From NCBI GenBank assembly GCA_964604915.1, contig CAZSAA010000039.1, positions 1 through 6,128 on the forward strand: a stretch of 6,128 bases of DNA. The letters run 5' to 3'. Below, one piece after another: positions 1 to 5,300 of this stretch. How positions within the stretch are numbered: position 1 is the first letter of the stretch; each line of letters opens with the position of its first letter. Source of the DNA: CAZSAA01 sp964604915 (GTDB taxonomy: Bacteria > Patescibacteriota > Patescibacteriia > Patescibacteriales > UBA12465). Under the pieces are notes generated by a model. It had not been told where the DNA came from. It was given only the letters and a program-made list of their open reading frames with translations, and did no database searches. Both the position numbers and the translations under genes were made by a program.

Positions 1-167
<167 letters not shown>

Positions 168-248
168 GATTATTCAATCCAAGATCAAAAGAACTTGGTT
201 TTGTTTTTGATTTATTTTTTGTTATCCGAATTGATGCCAATTTACATC

Positions 249-277
249 AAAATATTTTTTTAACCTCACATTGTCAA
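249..277 (-). promoter_or_regulatory. Candidate rRNA promoter P2 (minus strand)
   Basis: A second perfect TTGACA lies at 272-277 on the minus strand. A 17-base spacer follows, with an A7 run next to a weaker -10, TATTTT (249-254, four of six). The start would fall near 242, about 75 bases before the 16S 5' end. Tandem promoters are usual for bacterial rRNA operons. The -35 is embedded in the perfect palindrome at 267-281, which could instead be the functional element. Confidence 0.45.
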
Positions 278-281
278 TGTG
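267..281. repeat. 15-base perfect palindrome in rRNA leader
   Basis: CACATTG-T-CAATGTG is a perfect inverted repeat of 7-base arms around one central base. It overlaps the -35 of candidate promoter P2, so it could be an operator there, or a small hairpin in the transcript from P1. The one-base centre is too small for an RNA loop without opening inner pairs, which slightly favours a protein-binding site. The function is not known. Confidence 0.4.
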
Positions 282-305
282 CTCAATACGACAAGAAAAA
301 AACAC

Positions 306-323
306 AGATATTTTTTTATATCT
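306..323. repeat. A/T-rich inverted repeat in rRNA leader
   Basis: AGATAT and ATATCT flank a six-base T (plus strand) or A (minus strand) loop. On the minus strand a GTGTTTTTTT tract follows, giving a terminator-like outline. The stem has only one G-C pair, so a working intrinsic terminator inside an rRNA leader is unlikely. It may simply reflect base composition. Confidence 0.3.
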
Positions 324-363
324 TGTTTTATGCTTTTTAACTTGTTGTATTTCAACTGTTGCT

Positions 364-392
364 ATGATATATCATTTCATAAATCATGTCAA
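364..392 (-). promoter_or_regulatory. rRNA promoter P1 (minus strand)
   Basis: On the minus strand there is a perfect -35 hexamer TTGACA (387-392), a 17-base spacer and -10 TATCAT (364-369, five of six matching). Predicted start is near A357/G356. It points directly at the 16S gene with no other gene between, so I assign it to the rRNA operon. Match quality and spacing are typical of a strong sigma-70-type housekeeping promoter. Confidence 0.8.
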
Positions 393-438
393 GAGGTGGA
401 TATAACTGATTTTAATCAATGAATACAAGGGGTTTTAG

Positions 439-493
439 AGAAGGTTGCCAATCCGATAAGAGCCGAATCGAAACGAGACGTGGCAATCCTTCT
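439..493. repeat. Imperfect inverted repeat / possible hairpin between divergent promoters
   Basis: AGAAGGTTGCCA (439-450) can pair over all 12 bases with TGGCAATCCTTCT (481-493), leaving one bulged T at 487 and a 30-base loop. It lies upstream of both the minus-strand rRNA promoter and the plus-strand promoter, so neither predicted transcript contains it. No T-tract follows on either strand, so it is not a standard terminator. It does not fit tRNA layout on either strand. It may be a regulator site, a remnant or an unrecognised small RNA. Confidence 0.4.
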
Positions 494-528
494 GCGGTCG
501 GCCTTTCTGGAAAACGGACTTTTCTAAA

Positions 529-557
529 TTGACCTCGGCCGGTTAGTCTGATATAAT
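529..557 (+). promoter_or_regulatory. Strong promoter for the MBL-ndk-gyrA gene run
   Basis: The -35 is TTGACC (529-534), followed by a 17-base spacer and a perfect -10 TATAAT (552-557). Predicted transcription start is at about 564-565, roughly 33 bases before the preferred ATG at 598. It is the only strong plus-strand promoter I see ahead of the four genes and probably drives all of them. Confidence 0.8.
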
Positions 558-597
558 AAAATTAAGGTCATTGGTGCCTTTTTTATTGTTTAACCTT

Positions 598-1248
598 ATG
601 ATTATCACTTGGCAGGGACATTCTTGCTTCAAGATTCAGGACAAAACCACAGCTGACGGCATCACCGTCGCTACTGATCCATACTCCAAGGAACTCGGTC
701 TCAAGCTTTCTAATTTCGAGGCTAATATCATTACCGTTTCCCATGACCACTACGATCATAATAACGTAGCGGGGTTGCGTGGCACTCCGGCGGTTATCAA
801 TTGCGCTGGCGAATATGACATTAAGGGTGTGCTCGTCCAGGGTATCGATTCATATCATGATGATAAGGAGGGCCAGGAGCGGGGGAGTAATATAATATAT
901 AGGATAGAGATGGATGACATCTCCATTACCCATCTAGGCGATCTAGGCACCGTCCTTACCAGTGAACAGTTAGAAAAGCTAGCCGGAACGGATATCTTAA
1001 TGATTCCGGTGGGCGGCACCTATACTTTGGACGCCAAGAAGGCGGTCGAAGTGGTTTCTCAGATCGAACCGCGCATCATCATCCCCATGCACTACCAATT
1101 GCCGGGCATAAAGCCGGATCTCGATCCGGTGGAGAAATTCATTAAGGAAATGGGTCTCGAGCCTAGCTATGAAGAGAAGCTCAAGATTTCCAAGCGTGAT
1201 TTGCCACAGGAGGACATGGAGCTTATAATCCTGAAGTATAATAATTAA
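598..1248 (+). CDS. MBL-fold metallohydrolase (Lactamase_B_3 / UlaG-like)
   Basis: This 216-residue protein has a metallo-beta-lactamase fold. The N-terminus MIITWQGHSCFKI is the typical first strand of the family. The metal-binding motif SHDHYDH gives His49, His51, Asp53 and His54. Further conserved positions are the THLGDLG motif (His112, Asp115) and PMHY (His165), which complete a likely two-metal site. The pattern fits the Lactamase_B_3 group that includes UlaG-like and UPF0173 proteins. The substrate cannot be told from sequence; many members cleave phosphoester or lactone bonds. No signal peptide is seen, so it is probably cytoplasmic.

I chose ATG598 because family homology begins there. 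In-frame TTG571 and GTG574 would add eight or nine hydrophobic residues. GTG574 has AAGG six bases upstream, but that AAGG sits at the predicted transcript's very 5' end; ATG598 has no clear Shine-Dalgarno sequence. It is the first gene after the strong promoter and is followed 53 bases later by ndk. Confidence 0.88.
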   Translation: MIITWQGHSCFKIQDKTTADGITVATDPYSKELGLKLSNFEANIITVSHDHYDHNNVAGLRGTPAVINCAGEYDIKGVLVQGIDSYHDDKEGQERGSNIIYRIEMDDISITHLGDLGTVLTSEQLEKLAGTDILMIPVGGTYTLDAKKAVEVVSQIEPRIIIPMHYQLPGIKPDLDPVEKFIKEMGLEPSYEEKLKISKRDLPQEDMELIILKYNN

Positions 1249-1260
1249 TTAAGATAAAAG

Positions 1261-1286
1261 AATACATATCGAATGATAAGTGTATT
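1261..1286 (+). repeat. Small hairpin in the MBL-ndk gap
   Basis: AATACA (1261-1266) pairs with TGTATT (1281-1286). An inner TATC/GATA stem closes a GAAT loop, with AG bulged on the right arm. It ends just before the AAGG ribosome-binding motif (1288-1291) of ndk. It is AT-rich with no T-tract, so not a terminator. It might affect ndk translation or transcript stability; chance is possible. Confidence 0.3.
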
Positions 1287-1301
1287 TAAGGTAAGAAAAA
1301 T

Positions 1302-1904
1302 ATGGAACACCCAAAGAAAGAGCGAAGTTTAGTAATCCTCAAGCCGGACGCCATCCAACGCGGCCTCATCGGCGAGCTTATTAAACGTTTCGAACAGACC
1401 GGCCTCAAGGTTGCTGCTCTCAAGATGGTCATGGCCACCGAGGAACAATGCTGGACTCACTATAATAAGGATGAGAAGTGGTTCGCTGAGAAGGGTGCTA
1501 AATATGTCGAGAATCTCCAAACAGCTGGCTTGCCGGTAGAGAAGGAGGCAATCGAGTATGGTAAGGATATCGTCCGCGCCCTCGTGACCTTCATGACCTG
1601 CAGTCCGGTCGTGCCAATGGTTATCGAAGGTAACCAGGCAGTAGCGGTCGTCAAGAAATTAGTAGGCGGCACCGAACCGACTACCTCTGACGTGGGCACT
1701 ATTCGCGGCGACCTAACCATCGATTCTTTTGACTTAGCTAACTTCGACGCTCGCGCCGTCCGCAATCTAGTCCATTGTTCTGATAAGCCGGAAGAGGCAC
1801 AGCGGGAAATGGAAATCTGGTTCAAGCCGGAAGAGATCCTTAATTATCGCCTTATTTCCGAACATATCCTTTATGACGTCAATCTTGATGGCCTGAAGGA
1901 ATAG
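1302..1904 (+). CDS. ndk: Nucleoside diphosphate kinase, long form with insertions
   Basis: NDP kinase moves the terminal phosphate from a nucleoside triphosphate (usually ATP) to a diphosphate through a phosphohistidine, balancing NTP and dNTP pools in the cytoplasm. Visible hallmarks are the N-terminal LVILKPDA (Lys14), Tyr54, the GPV-like SPVVPMVIEG strand, GGTEP (Thr124), GTIRGD (Arg135) and the active-site block RNLVHCSD (Asn155, His158).

At 200 residues it exceeds the usual 140-155. Compared with the human enzyme there is an insertion of about 28 residues after His53-Tyr54, one of about 10 between GTIRGD and the catalytic His, and a C-terminal extension. The usual HGSD is HCSD, and the arginine six residues before the GGTEP threonine is Lys118. 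Catalytic residues are otherwise kept, so activity is expected. AAGG at 1288-1291, ten bases before the ATG, is a plausible ribosome-binding site. The next gene starts nine bases after the stop. Confidence 0.95.
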   Translation: MEHPKKERSLVILKPDAIQRGLIGELIKRFEQTGLKVAALKMVMATEEQCWTHYNKDEKWFAEKGAKYVENLQTAGLPVEKEAIEYGKDIVRALVTFMTCSPVVPMVIEGNQAVAVVKKLVGGTEPTTSDVGTIRGDLTIDSFDLANFDARAVRNLVHCSDKPEEAQREMEIWFKPEEILNYRLISEHILYDVNLDGLKE

Positions 1905-1913
1905 CTTGAATAT

Positions 1914-2378
1914 ATGGAGGGACAGGAGAAGAAGTCATTGATAATGAAAATAGTGGTCATCGTCCTCATGGTCGGGCTGCTTTCGATCTGGTCTCTTAAC
2001 ATGCGCCAAGTCTTCCGTGACCAAGCTGGGTCTTCGCCTGAAGCTCAGGTCTGGAACGATATCAAGGCGGCCTTCGAAGATAATCTAGATAATATAGGTG
2101 ACAAATCTGGTGATATTGATAAGCAGTTGTCTCAGGCCATCATGAAAGGCAAGGGAGAATTACTCGCTCAAGAGCTCATCCGTGCTACTAAGCAAAATGA
2201 AGAAGCCACGAGTTCCGAAGCGATCGCCAGTACTACCGCCACTACCAGTGTAGAAGCCGCTTTGCCGGCCAGTTCAAGTGCCTGTCCAGCCTATGTCAAT
2301 TGCATGCCGACTATCGGCCAAGCACCAGTCTGCCAGATACCGCCTGGCTGTGAAGGAATAACGGAATTAGTATACTAA
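1914..2378 (+). CDS. Small single-pass membrane protein with C-terminal four-cysteine motif
   Basis: This 154-residue protein has no function I can name. Residues 9-28 form one hydrophobic helix preceded by Lys6-Lys7, which suggests an anchor with the N-terminus inside and the rest outside. No cleavage site is obvious. Residues 40-95 are acidic and probably helical. Residues 98-122 are low-complexity Ser/Ala/Thr, like a linker. The C-terminus carries Cys124, Cys130, Cys140 and Cys146 in C-x5-C-x9-C-x5-C spacing, within CPAYVNCMP and CQIPPGCEGIT, ending in a Tyr. I recall similar proline- and cysteine-bearing tails in other CPR small proteins, but cannot confirm it here. Outside the cell the cysteines could form two disulfides.

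The start at 1914 has AAGGA (1896-1900) 13 bases upstream. Met11 (1944) is an alternative that keeps the helix. It lies nine bases after ndk and one base before gyrA, so it is probably co-transcribed and may be translationally coupled to gyrA. Confidence 0.82.
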   Translation: MEGQEKKSLIMKIVVIVLMVGLLSIWSLNMRQVFRDQAGSSPEAQVWNDIKAAFEDNLDNIGDKSGDIDKQLSQAIMKGKGELLAQELIRATKQNEEATSSEAIASTTATTSVEAALPASSSACPAYVNCMPTIGQAPVCQIPPGCEGITELVY

Positions 2379-2379
2379 T

Positions 2380-5300
2380 ATGAAAGAAGAGAACAAGAAT
2401 CCAGAAAAGAACAAGCTCCAGGATATCGGCACTGTCCTCGAACAGCCGATTATCGGTGAGATGAGCCAATCATATCTCGACTACGCGATGAGCGTCATCG
2501 TTTCCCGTGCCTTGCCGGACGTGCGCGACGGCTTGAAGCCGGTCCATCGCCGCATATTATACGCGATGTGGAGCGTCGGTCTCCGTTCGACTGGAAAGTT
2601 TAGAAAATCCGCCACGGTTGTCGGCGAAGTGCTGGGTAAATACCATCCGCATGGCGATAGCGCCGTATACGATTCCATGGTCCGCATGGCCCAAGACTTC
2701 GCGATGCGCTATCCCTTGGTTCGCGGGCAGGGAAATTTCGGTTCCATGGATGGCGATGGAGCGGCGGCGATGCGCTATTGCGTTACGGGTGATACTTTAG
2801 TGCTCACCTCTAAAGGTATCGTGCCGATATCGTCTATTTCCTCGAAGGAAGAGGCGAATATCAACTTGAAAGTCTTGAACTATCGCGGAGAAATAAAGAA
2901 GGCTAGCAAGTTCTTCAATTCCGGTCGGCATAATATAATCAGCGTAGAGACGGAACAAGGTTATCAGATACGTGGTTCGTATAACCATCCGCTGATGGTC
3001 TGGGAAAAAGACGCTTTCGGACGACCCACTATCGCTTGGAAGACTTTGGCTGATATCTCTGAAGACGATTATCTCCTTATCAATCGTGGTATCGGCCTGT
3101 TCGCGCAGGCAGAGCCCTCCTTGATGGGATATCATCCGCTCAAGAAAGCCCGTCAATCAGTTATTCCGCTTCCCAAGAAGATGAATACCCGCTTGGCTTT
3201 CTTGCTCGGCGCTTTGGTTTCGGAGGGTAGTTATAGCCGCGGCCAGATATCTTTTAATAATTCCGATCTTGATTTCTATAACCAAGTCAAGGACAATCTT
3301 CTCCGCGAGTTCCCGGGAATAAAGTTGTATGAAAGGAAAATAAAGGGTGATTGTTTCGAACTTAGCATATATCAGCAGCAGGTCGTAGCGTTCCTAAGCA
3401 ATCTCGGCCTGTCCTTGGAAAAATCCGATAAGAAAGTCATCCCTCAGGCGGTCTTAGCGTCGAAGAAGGAAACGGTACGCCAATTCTTGTCCGCCTTATT
3501 TGAAGGAGATGGCTCGGTTAGTTGCCTGACCGACAAACGTCATGGTGGCAAGACAATGGAACTAGCCTATCACTCCAAAAGCCTTCAGCTTATCCGTCAA
3601 CTCAAGGTAGTCTTGCTGGATTTCGGCGTCATTACGAATATGCCATTCCAGGACAAACGCAATTCTTGCTATAAGCTGGTGGTCGGCGGTATTTCTAACA
3701 TCCAGCGATTCCGTCAGGAAATCGGTTTTTGGTCGCTCCGGAAACGCTCCGTCTTGGACAAGGTGTCCGAGCTCAATGCCACCCGTTTGAGCAACACCGA
3801 CTTCATACCTCTCCTCAACGATTATCTGCGTGATAACTACCGTTCTTCTTTCACTTCCCATAATAATCTCGATCGTTATAATAGCCTGGAGAAGAATCGG
3901 GCTAAGTTAGGGCGGATACTCGGCTCAGTCGACCTTAACATCGTCGATTGGCTGCTCGAGACTAGGTTTTTCTTCAATAAGGTGAAGAAGGTAGAACGCC
4001 TCACACTTAAGGAAGAAGTATATTCGGTTAAAGTCGATAGCACTTGCCATTCATTCATCGCTAATGGCTTCGTCAATCATAATACAGAAGCAAAATTAGC
4101 CAGCGTAGCCGAAGAAATGCTTTTTGATATTGACAAGGGTACGGTGGACTTCATCCCTAACTTTGACGGCTCGCATCAGGAGCCTAAAGTTTTGCCGGCG
4201 AAGCTCCCCAACCTCCTCCTTAACGGTACCATGGGTATCGCTGTCGGCATGGCCACTAACATCCCTCCTCATAATCTAAGAGAACTTGGGGCGGCGATAG
4301 ACCACCTACTGGATAATCCAGAAGCGACTACTGAAGATCTGATGGAATTCGTCAAAGGTCCGGATTTCCCGACTGGCGGCGTAATATATAACAAGAAGGA
4401 CATCACCGCTGCCTATGCCACCGGCAAAGGCGGTATCGTGATGCGCGGCCAGGCGGAGATTGTCGAGAATAAAGGCGGTGATTTCCAGATCGTCATCACT
4501 GAAGTACCGTACCAGGTCAATAAGTCTTCTCTGGTCGAGAAGATCGCCGATTTGGTAAAAGACAAGAAGCTGGAAGGGATCAAGAATCTGCGCGACGAAT
4601 CTGATAAGGACGGCGTGCGCGTCGTTTTGGACCTCAAGAAAGACGCCTATCCCAAGAAAATCCTCAATTTCCTATACAAGAATACCCAGCTCCAAGGCAC
4701 CTTCCACGTGAACATGTTGGCGCTGGTAGACGGATTGCAGCCTCGCGTCCTCACCCTTAAGATGGTGCTGGAAGAATATATCAAGCATCGCGAGGAAGTG
4801 GTCCGTCGCCGTACCCAGTATGACCTCGATAAGGCGTTGGATAGGGCACACATACTGGAAGGTTTGATGATCGCGCTAGAGAATATCGATGCCGTTATCG
4901 CCCTGATCAAGGCCTCTAAAGACAAGGAGGTCGCTAAAGCCGGCTTGATGAAGAAGTTCAAGTTATCTGAACGCCAAGCGATCGCGATTTTAGAGATGAG
5001 ATTACAAAGCCTGGCCAACTTGGAACAGCAGAAGATCGAAGATGAACTCAAGGAAAAGAAGGCACTCATCAAGGAGCTCGAGAGCATCCTCGCTTCTGTC
5101 GCCAAAATGAGAAAGATAATCAAAGAAGAACTGGATGCCTTGGTCGAGAAATTCGGCGACGAGCGCAAGACCCAAGTCATAGCGCACGGCGTCAAAGAAT
5201 TCAACATGGAAGACGTGGTTCCGAACGAGGAAGCAATGGTCATGATGACCAGGGATGGCTATATCAAGCGTCTCGAACCAGATACTTTCAAGGTTCAGGC

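Larger units (their letters stand above)
168..357 (-). other. 16S rRNA 5' leader (precursor spacer)
   Basis: This very AT-rich stretch lies between the predicted upstream rRNA start site (about 357) and the mature 16S 5' end. It contains a second candidate promoter, a 15-base perfect palindrome at 267-281, an A/T hairpin at 306-323 and a short CCAAG/CTTGG stem at 179-198. The loop of that last stem reads GTTCTTTTGA on the minus strand (185-194), which resembles the boxA antitermination element of other bacteria (TGCTCTTTAACA, or GTTCTTTGA in Bacillus). The leader would be transcribed and removed during rRNA processing. No protein gene is supported: the plus-strand reading frame at 59-340 runs antisense through the 16S gene. 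Confidence 0.65.

Noticed and set aside
439..503. tRNA or intrinsic terminator at the 439-493 hairpin
   Set aside because: No cloverleaf arms or T-arm fit on either strand. No T-tract follows the stem on either strand.
1460..1825. Minus-strand open frame of 121 codons
   Set aside because: It is antisense to ndk, whose plus-strand frame has clear family motifs. The composition is typical of a shadow frame.
2371..2376. TATACT as a -10 box for a separate gyrA promoter
   Set aside because: No acceptable -35 hexamer lies 16-18 bases upstream, and the ATG would fall almost at the start site. Co-transcription with the gene one base upstream is simpler.
2797..3156. Minus-strand open frame of 119 codons
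   Set aside because: It lies antisense inside the intein, whose plus-strand splicing blocks are intact.
2779..4083. Group I or II intron inside gyrA
   Set aside because: The inserted segment is open and in frame throughout, with intein splicing blocks at both ends. An RNA intron would not need these.
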